Of a stretch of DNA of 13,850 nucleotides, positions 8,170 to 13,850 are shown in pieces; position 1 is the first letter of the stretch; every line of letters starts with the position of its first letter. Made by a program: the position numbers and the translations under genes. The stretch covers positions 1 through 13,850 of the forward strand of contig CAJTXH010000072.1 of assembly GCA_910580005.1 (NCBI GenBank). Reading direction: 5' to 3'. This DNA is from an uncultured Lachnospiraceae bacterium (GTDB lineage Bacteria > Bacillota > Clostridia > Lachnospirales > Lachnospiraceae). The notes under the pieces were generated by a model that worked only from the letters and a program-made list of their open reading frames with translations, did not search any database and was not told the origin of the DNA.

Positions 8170-8970
8170 ATGCAATCACAAGTTATATATTCGTATGGTA
8201 ATGACAAACGCCAGAAATATCTTGGAAATATGCTGGCAGAATATGGTTTTAAAGTATTAGATGTGCCTGGTCCAAGGGAGAACGGCAGCCAGAACAGCCT
8301 GCCGCTGGAACAGTGTGAAGATATTTCTGGCAATGAAATACTTCTGCTTCCAGTTGTGGCATCTAAAGAAACTTTAGCTGGCATTATTCCGTTTATACAT
8401 CCGGGAACATACATTATAGGCGGTGTGCTGCCAGATTATCTTATAGATATATGCAATTCTGAACATGCAATGTTTTTAGATTACATGAAGATACCTGAAA
8501 TAGCCATACAAAATGCAGTTGCAACTGCTGAAGGGGCTATATGTGAAGCAATAAAAGCCAGCAGTATAAATATACAGTCCAGTAAATGCCTTGTAACCGG
8601 ATATGGCAGGTGCGGCACTGTTATTGCAGATAAATTAAGCTGCCTTAAAGCGGATGTAAGTGTACTTACAATAGAAACCGCGGATATGGCAAGGGCATCA
8701 GCTAACGGGTATAACATAGCATCAGGTGATTTCAGCGGATACGACTTTATATTTAATACTGCACCTGCACCTGTTATAACACCTGGACGCATAAACACAA
8801 TGAAGGGAAGCTGCATTATAATAGACATTGCTTCAAAACCTGGCGGTACAGATTTTGAATACTGCAAGAGCAGGGGAATAACAGCAAAACACTGCCTTGG
8901 GCTTCCTGCTACCTATTCGCCTAAGACTTCAGCAAAAATTATTTTCGATGAAATTATAAAATATATATAA
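8170..8970 (+). CDS. dpaA: Dipicolinate synthase subunit A
   Basis: With DpaB, makes dipicolinic acid from a dihydrodipicolinate-level lysine-pathway intermediate in the mother cell. The product is the spore-core calcium chelator. It has 266 residues, somewhat shorter than B. subtilis SpoVFA. Family motifs: an N-terminal domain with NDKRQKYLGNML and LLPVVAS, the NAVATAEGAI segment (115-123), a Rossmann fold with GYGRCG (144-149) for the pyridine nucleotide, and the DIASKPGGTDF (219-229) and GLPATYSPKTSA (244-255) signatures. AGGT lies 5 bases before the ATG. Upstream there is no clear sigma-A promoter; expression from a sporulation sigma factor is expected from family knowledge, but I cannot place its -10/-35 confidently. 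dpaB follows after 62 bases. Confidence 0.95.
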   Translation: MQSQVIYSYGNDKRQKYLGNMLAEYGFKVLDVPGPRENGSQNSLPLEQCEDISGNEILLLPVVASKETLAGIIPFIHPGTYIIGGVLPDYLIDICNSEHAMFLDYMKIPEIAIQNAVATAEGAICEAIKASSINIQSSKCLVTGYGRCGTVIADKLSCLKADVSVLTIETADMARASANGYNIASGDFSGYDFIFNTAPAPVITPGRINTMKGSCIIIDIASKPGGTDFEYCKSRGITAKHCLGLPATYSPKTSAKIIFDEIIKYI

Positions 8971-9003
8971 TAGCAACATATAACTATCCATTTTAGTATT
9001 TAG

Positions 9004-9018
9004 TGCGCAAAAAGCGCA
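9004..9018 (+). promoter_or_regulatory. Small hairpin just before the dpaB ribosome binding site
   Basis: TGCGC and GCGCA pair perfectly around a loop of five A residues, ending 6 bases before the GGAG that serves dpaB. It is too short of a U-run to be a terminator. It could affect RNA stability or dpaB translation; this is inference. Confidence 0.35.
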
Positions 9019-9032
9019 GGATTGGAGACCAT

Positions 9033-9623
9033 ATGAAAGAAATAAAGAATACACCGGATATTGGTTTCGGCATAACAGGTTCATTTTGCACACATGCAAA
9101 GATTAAAGAAGTTATTTCAAATATGAAAGAACATTATAATATATATCCAATCTTTTCACAAAATGTCTGCTCATTAGACAGCCGTTTTGGCAAGGCTTCT
9201 GATTTTATTTCTGATATAGAAAATATTGCTGGCAGAAAAGGAATATACACAATACCAGAAGCAGAACCAATAGGCCCTAAAAAGTTTTTAGATGCGCTTG
9301 TAATAGCCCCATGTACTGGCAATACACTTGCAAAACTTGCAAACGGCATTACAGACTCTGCTGTATTAATGGCGGCTAAGGCCCATCTCAGGAACGAACG
9401 CCCGCTAATTATTTCTATTTCTACAAATGACGCAATGGGGATTAATTTCCGCAATCTTGGGATGCTTTTCAATATGAAAAATATTTATTTCGTTCCGTTT
9501 GGACAGGATGATTTTAATAAAAAACATAATTCCCTTATTGCGCATGTTTCGTTAATACCTGACACAATAGAAGAAGCACTAAAAGGAAGACAGATACAGC
9601 CTGTAATAAAATCACCATTCTAA
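9033..9623 (+). CDS. dpaB: Dipicolinate synthase subunit B
   Basis: Flavoprotein-like subunit of dipicolinate synthase, 196 residues against about 200 for B. subtilis SpoVFB. The N-terminus has the family's FGITGSFCTHAKI phosphate-binding-type segment, with a central APCTGNTLAKLANGITDSAVLMAAKAHLRN motif shared with the flavoprotein (UbiX/Dfp-like) fold. The C-terminus has YFVPFGQDD and conserved positions around it. A longer reading from GTG at 9003 exists but would translate a hairpin; the ATG at 9033 has TTGGAG 6 bases before it and gives the family N-terminus. It shares a transcription unit with dpaA and ends 33 bases before a bidirectional hairpin. No lysine-biosynthesis genes (asd, dapG, dapA), which flank it in Bacillus, are present here. 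Confidence 0.95.
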   Translation: MKEIKNTPDIGFGITGSFCTHAKIKEVISNMKEHYNIYPIFSQNVCSLDSRFGKASDFISDIENIAGRKGIYTIPEAEPIGPKKFLDALVIAPCTGNTLAKLANGITDSAVLMAAKAHLRNERPLIISISTNDAMGINFRNLGMLFNMKNIYFVPFGQDDFNKKHNSLIAHVSLIPDTIEEALKGRQIQPVIKSPF

Positions 9624-9656
9624 AAAATGAAATATATGTAAAGCCTTGTATTTTAT

Positions 9657-9696
9657 GCCATCTATGCTGTACTGCCATTGCCACAGCACAGATGGC
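9657..9696. terminator. Hairpin between convergent dpaB and traX-like gene
   Basis: Fourteen-base arms (9657-9670 and 9683-9696) pair around a 12-base loop, with one A-C mismatch on the plus strand that becomes a G-U pair on the minus strand. Flanking sequence is AT-rich with only short T-runs on either side. Its place between two convergent operons supports a bidirectional terminator. Confidence 0.65.
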
Positions 9697-9707
9697 CTTT
9701 AAATATG

Positions 9708-10397
9708 TCATATACAACAGCGTATAATATATAAAACCAGCAAATGTACTGGATAAAACGCATAGAAGAAATACTTTGGCAGGTATACATTATTTTTATC
9801 TGGGTTATAGTTTAATATAATTGGAACCGACAGCACCGCATACATTTCAATGCTGTTTTGCGACAGAATTAAAATTCCCATAATTACCATGGCCATTTTC
9901 CTGTTATACCTGTAAAGATATAATGCAGCTATTATAAAAACACCAAAAACACTGTAATCAGTATGCATAAAGTATGCTGCCACACCTCCGGCAAGCACTG
10001 CAAAAATTTTGACAATATATAACCCGCCTGCTTTATCTATTGTGTACATTACAATAAACCCAATAAGCAGCGTCCACATTACATTCTGGCTTTCCCAGCA
10101 GAAAATGCCGCCACCTGATGAAAGGTCAAATGGTATCTCTGAAATAACTGCAAATACTGCAAGCCTTATTATGTATTTTTTCCTGTTATGTGTATATATA
10201 AAGCCTTCCACAAGCATAAAACAGAAAAGCGGGAATGCAACTCTCCCCACAGCCCTCATAATATAATATAACAAAGGATAATCTGCCGCCGGGACTAGTA
10301 CAAATGCTATATGGTCGCATAACATAGACAGCATTGCTGTTATCTTTAAAAAAGACCTTCCAAAATGCCAGTCCCTTTTTACCCTGGTTTCATCCAT
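9708..10397 (-). CDS. TraX-family membrane protein
   Basis: A 229-residue polytopic membrane protein of the TraX family, named for the F-plasmid pilin N-acetylase; chromosomal homologues are common in Firmicutes with unproven roles, possibly acyl or acetyl transfer at the membrane. Family motifs are present: LKITAMLSMLCDHI near 17-30 (Lys18, Asp28, His29), GRVAFPLFCFMLVEGF near 51-66, RLAVFAVISEIPFD near 78-91 and SQNVMWTLLIG near 103-113. About seven hydrophobic segments are visible. AAGGGAG lies just before the ATG, and the gap to the upstream toxin-domain-like gene is 10 bases, so it is the last gene of a four-gene unit. No pilin or conjugation genes are nearby, which argues against a plasmid transfer role. 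Confidence 0.9.
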   Translation of the reverse strand: MDETRVKRDWHFGRSFLKITAMLSMLCDHIAFVLVPAADYPLLYYIMRAVGRVAFPLFCFMLVEGFIYTHNRKKYIIRLAVFAVISEIPFDLSSGGGIFCWESQNVMWTLLIGFIVMYTIDKAGGLYIVKIFAVLAGGVAAYFMHTDYSVFGVFIIAALYLYRYNRKMAMVIMGILILSQNSIEMYAVLSVPIILNYNPDKNNVYLPKYFFYAFYPVHLLVLYIIRCCI

Positions 10398-10407
10398 AAA
10401 TTCTCCC

Positions 10408-10890
10408 TTACTGCCTGTTATAATAATCTATTCCGCCAGATGGCTTAAAATAAGTCCGTATATAACCATCAACTGATACAATAACAAATTCATTCGATTG
10501 TTCCAGGTAATATACATCATCACCATCTTCTGCTTCTGTTTTATGTAATGCATCTTTAGAAGAAATAACTTTATTTGCTCCTGCAAGGTATTCTTCCTTT
10601 GTTGCATACCCAAATTCACCGCCGTGTTTTTCAAAATGCTGTAACAGGTATTTATCATTCCGGAATTTATAAGAATTATTATTACTGCTCTCTTCATTAT
10701 TGTTACTGCTTTCATAATACTGGCTGTCTGTATTGCTGTTATTTCCCCCAGTTCCTCCAGGCCATATCTGCCTGCCTGAAAGTGCTGCAACAACAAGTAT
10801 AAGCAGAATAACCACCCTGGCAATCCTGTTTCTTGTAACTGCCATATTTTTACCTGCTGCTTCTTTATTATTTTTATTACTTTCTTCCAT
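10408..10890 (-). CDS. Membrane-anchored protein with toxin-like C-terminal domain
   Basis: A 160-residue protein: a lysine-rich cytoplasmic head (1-23), one membrane helix (about 24-43), an Asn/Ser-rich linker (48-74) and a compact C-terminal domain (75-160). The C-terminal pattern HFEKHGGEFGY (85-95), a GD pair (123-124), EFVIVS.DGYIRTYFKP (134-150) and a final DYYNRQ recalls C-terminal domains of polymorphic toxins thought to be BECR-fold RNases, with His85/His89 and Arg145/Thr146 as possible catalytic residues. That is recall and inference; here it sits on a short anchored protein, so it may be a domesticated, non-toxic form. An upstream ATG (10915-10917) overlaps the DUF6891 stop as TAATG, but has no ribosome binding site. 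The ATG at 10888-10890 has GAGGAAAG before it and is preferred. Orientation outside the membrane is predicted by the basic head. Confidence 0.8.
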   Translation of the reverse strand: MEESNKNNKEAAGKNMAVTRNRIARVVILLILVVAALSGRQIWPGGTGGNNSNTDSQYYESSNNNEESSNNNSYKFRNDKYLLQHFEKHGGEFGYATKEEYLAGANKVISSKDALHKTEAEDGDDVYYLEQSNEFVIVSVDGYIRTYFKPSGGIDYYNRQ

Positions 10891-10916
10891 AATTATTCTT
10901 TCCTCAATTATATTCA

Positions 10917-11558
10917 TTAATTATATTCATTGTATTGTTTATCCCAGACTATATCTTTTATAGCAATCCTTTTACCAGCAGAATTATCCCACTCTGTAGA
11001 AAAACCTGCATTTTCAAGTTCTGTAACAATTATCTTTCCAATTTCCACTGCATCTATATTGTCAGTATAACTGCCAAATGCCATGTAAAGCACGCTGGAC
11101 ACGCCCAGTGTTAAATGTTCAACATCCTGCGTTGTATAAAAACAGTATCCAATAATATTCTCACCACATTTACAGCGTATGTCTGCAACTTCATTACAAT
11201 CATCAATTCCATCAGACAAAGTATAGCCTGCACAATGCTGTGTAACAATGCCATGTTTATCAATATTTTCAAATGCAAGCTTTAACTTAAGAAAATTTTC
11301 CTCTGTACCAGTATTTTGGAACTTGGCACGGTAATCCTTTATTACTCCAGTTAAAATATTTTTTGTAAACTTATCTTTGTCTTCTGGATAATCCTCCTTT
11401 AAATCATACTTTACATATTCTGCAACATATTCTGCACATTCTTCAAGTATTTCTTCATCTGATAAAAAACCTGCTTTAATATTATTAATTATCATTTCTT
11501 CAATGTCAAAAGCACAGGTTTCATCTGCGTTTTCTTCTATGCTTTCTTTCCAGTCCAT
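10917..11558 (-). CDS. DUF6891-domain protein, acidic
   Basis: A 213-residue soluble protein with no signal peptide or membrane helix. The first 80 residues are acidic and helical. From about 85 to the end it matches the DUF6891 pattern: an N-terminal FENIDKHGIV, AGYTLSDGIDDCNEV, GYCFYTTQDVEHL, LYMAFGSYTDN, a VGKII/EIGKIIVTELENAGF helix and a final TEWDN...RIAIKDIVW. This assignment is from memory of the family. The biochemical role of DUF6891 is unknown. It starts 21 bases after the flavoprotein gene with AGGAGGT before its ATG, and its stop overlaps the next upstream reading as TAATG. Adjacency to a toxin-domain-like protein raises the idea of an immunity function, but nothing in the sequence proves it. 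Confidence 0.8.
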   Translation of the reverse strand: MDWKESIEENADETCAFDIEEMIINNIKAGFLSDEEILEECAEYVAEYVKYDLKEDYPEDKDKFTKNILTGVIKDYRAKFQNTGTEENFLKLKLAFENIDKHGIVTQHCAGYTLSDGIDDCNEVADIRCKCGENIIGYCFYTTQDVEHLTLGVSSVLYMAFGSYTDNIDAVEIGKIIVTELENAGFSTEWDNSAGKRIAIKDIVWDKQYNEYN

Positions 11559-11579
11559 AATAACCTCCTTTTCTTCTGG

Positions 11580-12203
11580 TTAATCATTCCTGATAAAATT
11601 CATTGGCTGGAATGGTTCTCTTTCAGGAATACCGTATTTTTCCTTTCCAAGCTTGATGCTTTTCATAAGAAATGCCATATTTCTTGCAAGCGTCCTCATA
11701 GTCTGCAAGCCTTCTGTATCTTTTATGGCTTCCCCTGGCTCACGTCCATGTATGCTGTTCCAGTACTGGCTTGATGCAACTGGCATACCTGAAATAGTAA
11801 AGAATTTATTTAATTCATCAAATGTTGATGATAACCCTCCTCTTCTTGCAGCAACTACACTTGCCCCAACTTTCATTGTTTTATCAAAACTTGTGCTGTA
11901 AAAAAGCCGTGTAAGAAATGCAACAAGTGTTGCATTGGCAGAGGCATAATAAACAGGGCTGCCTGCAACAAAACCATCACATTCCTTGAATTTAACAGCA
12001 GTTTCATTAACAATGTCATCAAATACACATCTGCCTTTTTCCTTGCATGAATTGCAGGCTATACATCCCCTGATATCCTTATTTCCAATATGTATAATTT
12101 CTGTTCCAATACCCTCCTGCATAAAAACTTTTTCCATTTCGTGTAATGCTATGTAAGTGTTGCCCTTTTCCTTCGGACTTCCATTAACCATTAAAACTTT
12201 CAT
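11580..12203 (-). CDS. Flavodoxin-fold NAD(P)H/FMN oxidoreductase, Isf-like
   Basis: A 207-residue cytoplasmic flavoprotein of the NADPH-dependent FMN reductase / iron-sulfur flavoprotein superfamily. The N-terminal VNGSPKEKGNT (6-16) is the FMN phosphate loop. GCIACNSCKEKGRC holds Cys47, Cys50, Cys53 and Cys59, spaced CX2CX2CX5C, which fits the compact cluster-binding motif described for Isf proteins, so a 4Fe-4S cluster plus FMN is likely. GFVAGSPVYYASANATLVAFLTR (about 76-98) is the second FMN-contacting segment. Substrate is unknown; electron transfer or detoxification of oxidants is plausible for an anaerobe. GAGAGGAG lies before the ATG. It is first in an operon with DUF6891, the anchored protein and the TraX homologue. 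Confidence 0.9.
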   Translation of the reverse strand: MKVLMVNGSPKEKGNTYIALHEMEKVFMQEGIGTEIIHIGNKDIRGCIACNSCKEKGRCVFDDIVNETAVKFKECDGFVAGSPVYYASANATLVAFLTRLFYSTSFDKTMKVGASVVAARRGGLSSTFDELNKFFTISGMPVASSQYWNSIHGREPGEAIKDTEGLQTMRTLARNMAFLMKSIKLGKEKYGIPEREPFQPMNFIRND

Positions 12204-12253
12204 TATATTGCCACTCCTCTCTGCTATGCCTTGCTATTTTATTTATATGTACA

Positions 12254-12280
12254 CATTTTGCACAAAAAACGTGCAAAATG
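12254..12280. repeat. Palindrome 1, upstream of flavoprotein operon
   Basis: CATTTTGCAC and GTGCAAAATG are perfect 10-base inverted arms around AAAAAAC. It lies about 50 bases before the flavoprotein start. It could be an operator dyad or, on RNA, a hairpin. It is closely similar to palindrome 2. Confidence 0.65.
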
Positions 12281-12296
12281 GCACTGTAAAACTCGT

Positions 12297-12325
12297 ATTT
12301 TTGACGAAAAAAACGTGTCAAAAAT
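12297..12325. repeat. Palindrome 2, similar to palindrome 1
   Basis: ATTTTTGAC and GTCAAAAAT are perfect 9-base arms around an 11-base A-rich loop. Both palindromes share TTTTG arms and the AAAAAACGTG core, suggesting duplication or two sites for one regulator. The pair may also be part of a dispersed intergenic repeat. Confidence 0.6.
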
Positions 12326-12427
12326 CCTCGAATTTAATTGACTGTGAATAGTAACATTTAACTACATATAACACTTGTATATAAATTAATTCTGTTTTTA
12401 TACCATATTTTTCCAAAAATAATAAAT

Positions 12428-12459
12428 AACAAGGCATCCTTATATATGGATACCTTGTT
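12428..12459 (-). terminator. Rho-independent terminator of fprA
   Basis: On the minus strand, 12-base arms AACAAGGTATCC and GGATGCCTTGTT pair with one G-U across an 8-base loop, followed by ATTTATTATTTTT. It lies about 55 bases past the fprA stop. Confidence 0.8.
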
Positions 12460-12513
12460 GTTTTATAAACCAGCTGTTGCAATGCATCTAGTTATAACTG
12501 CCAGAAAAGTGTT

Positions 12514-13671
12514 TTAAAGCATTGCATCTACAATTTCTTCAATAGCTGCCCTGTCTGCTTCTTTCATAACGGACTTAATGCTGGCTTTCTTTTCGCAAAT
12601 TTCAATATTTTTCATGCTTTCAAGCATGTCTGTCATTTTCTTTGCCGCAACTGGCGCCCATGAACCATTTTCAATAAGTGCCACCTTACGTTTCTGGTAA
12701 TTCTTGCTCTTTAAATGTGCAAGGAAATCTTCCATAACAGGGAAAAGCCCTCCATCATATGTTGCTGATGCAATTACCATACGGTCATACCTGAATGCCG
12801 CTTCTATTGCCTCTGCCATATCATCCCTTGAAAGGTCAAATAACTCAAGTTTTTCAACACCTTTCTTTTCAAACATTTCTGCACATTCTTTAGCAGCTTT
12901 AGCTGTATTGCCATGAATTGAAGCATATGCTACAAGCACACCCTTGTCCTCTGGCTCATAGCTGCTCCATATATCATATTTATTAATATAGTATCCTAAG
13001 TCTTCTTTAAGCACTGGTCCATGTAACGGGCATATTATTGCAATATCAAGCCCTGCTGCCTTTTTAAGCAGTGCCTGTACTTGTGCGCCATATTTTCCAA
13101 CAATATTGAAATAATAGCGCCTTGCTTCACATGCCCAGTCATCTTCCTCATCAGAATTAATTGCACCAAATTTACCAAAACCATCAGCAGAAAATAAAAT
13201 CTTCTCACTCTTTTCATATGTAACCATAACTTCTGGCCAGTGTACCATAGGTGCCATAAAGAACTGGAGTGTATGGCTTCCTATAGAAAGCTCATCTCCT
13301 TCTTTAACAGTAACAGTCCTTTCAGATAAATCAAAATCAAAAAACTGTGGAAGCATCTGGAATGTCTTTGCATTGCCAACAAGTTTCATGCCAGGGTACA
13401 TCTCTGCAATTTTCTGTATATTGGCAGCATGGTCAGGTTCAAGGTGTGAAACTACAAGGTATTCAGGTGACTTGTCCCCAAGTGCTTCTTTAAGGTTTGA
13501 TATCCACTCTTCTGTTGCCCTTGCATCAACAGTATCCATTACTGTGATTTTCTCATCCATAATTACATATGAATTATAAGAAACACCTTCTGGCACAACA
13601 TACTGGCTTTCAAATAAATCAATATCTTTATCATTCACTCCAATGTACTTAACACTATCTGTTACAAACAT
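12514..13671 (-). CDS. fprA: Class A flavodiiron protein (O2/NO reductase)
   Basis: Reduces O2 to water and/or NO to N2O in anaerobes, protecting cytoplasmic enzymes. It has 385 residues in two domains. The metallo-beta-lactamase-like domain (about 1-240) carries the diiron ligands: HLEPDH (His76, Glu78, Asp80, His81), His144 in PMVHWPEVM, Asp163 in SADGFG and His217 in CPLHGP. The flavodoxin domain (about 244-385) has the FMN loop ASIHGNT (250-256) and ATYDGG for the second FMN contact. There is no rubredoxin extension, so it is class A and needs an external donor, typically rubredoxin or F420H2-type systems; none is encoded here. AGGAGG precedes the ATG by 8 bases. It is a single-gene unit with its own strong promoter and terminator. 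Confidence 0.97.
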   Translation of the reverse strand: MFVTDSVKYIGVNDKDIDLFESQYVVPEGVSYNSYVIMDEKITVMDTVDARATEEWISNLKEALGDKSPEYLVVSHLEPDHAANIQKIAEMYPGMKLVGNAKTFQMLPQFFDFDLSERTVTVKEGDELSIGSHTLQFFMAPMVHWPEVMVTYEKSEKILFSADGFGKFGAINSDEEDDWACEARRYYFNIVGKYGAQVQALLKKAAGLDIAIICPLHGPVLKEDLGYYINKYDIWSSYEPEDKGVLVAYASIHGNTAKAAKECAEMFEKKGVEKLELFDLSRDDMAEAIEAAFRYDRMVIASATYDGGLFPVMEDFLAHLKSKNYQKRKVALIENGSWAPVAAKKMTDMLESMKNIEICEKKASIKSVMKEADRAAIEEIVDAML

Positions 13672-13725
13672 TTAAAATTCCTCCTTAATATATAAATCAT
13701 TATGGTAATACACTATTTCTGCTTT

Positions 13726-13753
13726 ATTATACACTATAATAAATACATGTCAA
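13726..13753 (-). promoter_or_regulatory. Consensus sigma-A promoter of fprA
   Basis: On the minus strand, TTGACA (13753-13748) and TATAAT (13731-13726) both match consensus exactly, with a 16-base spacer. It lies about 55 bases before fprA. This predicts strong constitutive vegetative transcription unless a repressor acts. Confidence 0.85.
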
Positions 13754-13805
13754 ATACTTTAAGATGTGTATTACAAGACAAACGCATGAATAAATTGTAA
13801 TCAAA

Positions 13806-13827
13806 TTAAGATAATTTCCAGTTATCC
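13806..13827 (-). repeat. Right copy of 22-bp window-flanking inverted repeat
   Basis: Exact reverse complement of 97-118. On the plus strand it reads as arms AAGATAA and TTATCCT around TTTCCAG. It lies about 50 bases upstream of the fprA promoter. Outward of it, TGGCATACG (13833-13841) matches 14-22 in inverted orientation, and the CpG-rich end runs off the window. The two copies face each other across about 13.7 kb. Confidence 0.8.
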
Positions 13828-13850
13828 TGTGTTGGCATACGTACGCAGGG

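Larger units (their letters stand above)
12204..12513. other. 310-base non-coding region between fprA and the flavoprotein gene
   Basis: It contains the ribosome binding site of the flavoprotein gene at its left end, two similar palindromes (12254-12280 and 12297-12325), an AT-rich middle and the fprA terminator at 12428-12459. I could not choose a convincing sigma-A promoter for the flavoprotein operon: a TTGACA on the minus strand (12321-12316) inside the second palindrome lacks a good -10. No gene or tRNA is seen. Confidence 0.6.

Noticed and set aside
9003..9032. GTG start giving a 206-residue DpaB
   Set aside because: The added residues would be encoded by a hairpin and the Shine-Dalgarno; ATG at 9033 has a good site and family length.
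10891..10917. Upstream ATG overlapping the DUF6891 stop as TAATG
   Set aside because: No Shine-Dalgarno; the ATG at 10888-10890 has GAGGAAAG at proper distance. Coupled re-initiation at the TAATG remains possible.
12338..12366. TTGACT as a plus-strand promoter
   Set aside because: No acceptable -10 at 16-18 bases and no plus-strand gene downstream.

Overview
The window looks like chromosome of a low-GC anaerobic endospore-forming clostridium, most likely a Lachnospiraceae member. The evidence is AT-rich coding with frequent ATA isoleucine codons, strong AGGAGG-type ribosome binding sites, sporulation genes (dipicolinate synthase DpaA/DpaB, a GerMN lipoprotein) and an anaerobe-type flavodiiron protein. 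No ribosomal RNA, tRNA, CRISPR, transposase or phage gene is visible. All genes except dpaA-dpaB are on the minus strand.

Left block (110-6346, minus strand, read right to left): comEA, an OmpR-type response regulator, its sensor histidine kinase, a two-domain GerMN lipoprotein and comEC are packed with gaps of 0-24 bases and look like one operon. It combines the DNA-uptake receptor and channel with an envelope-sensing two-component system and a sporulation/germination-type lipoprotein. comEC has no ATG, GTG or TTG behind its strong Shine-Dalgarno; the best start is a rare ATT. Enolase (6610-7902) follows on the same strand as a separate unit with its own terminator.

Middle (8170-9623, plus strand): dpaA and dpaB, the two subunits of dipicolinate synthase, diverge from enolase and end at a hairpin shared with the convergent operon to their right.

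Right block (9708-12203, minus strand): an Isf-like flavoprotein with a compact cysteine motif, a DUF6891 protein, a small membrane-anchored protein whose C-terminus resembles RNase-type polymorphic toxin domains, and a TraX-family membrane protein form a tight four-gene operon. Upstream lie 310 non-coding bases with two similar palindromes and the terminator of the next gene. fprA (12514-13671), a flavodiiron O2/NO reductase, has a textbook sigma-A promoter.

The whole gene set lies between two exact 22-bp copies of one sequence in opposite orientation (97-118 and 13806-13827), each with an internal 7-7-7 dyad and flanked outward by CpG-rich sequence unlike the rest. The left copy contains the comEC stop codon. 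This is the most unusual structural feature here: a dispersed repeat family at least, and possibly the boundary of an invertible segment. No recombinase is encoded in the window.
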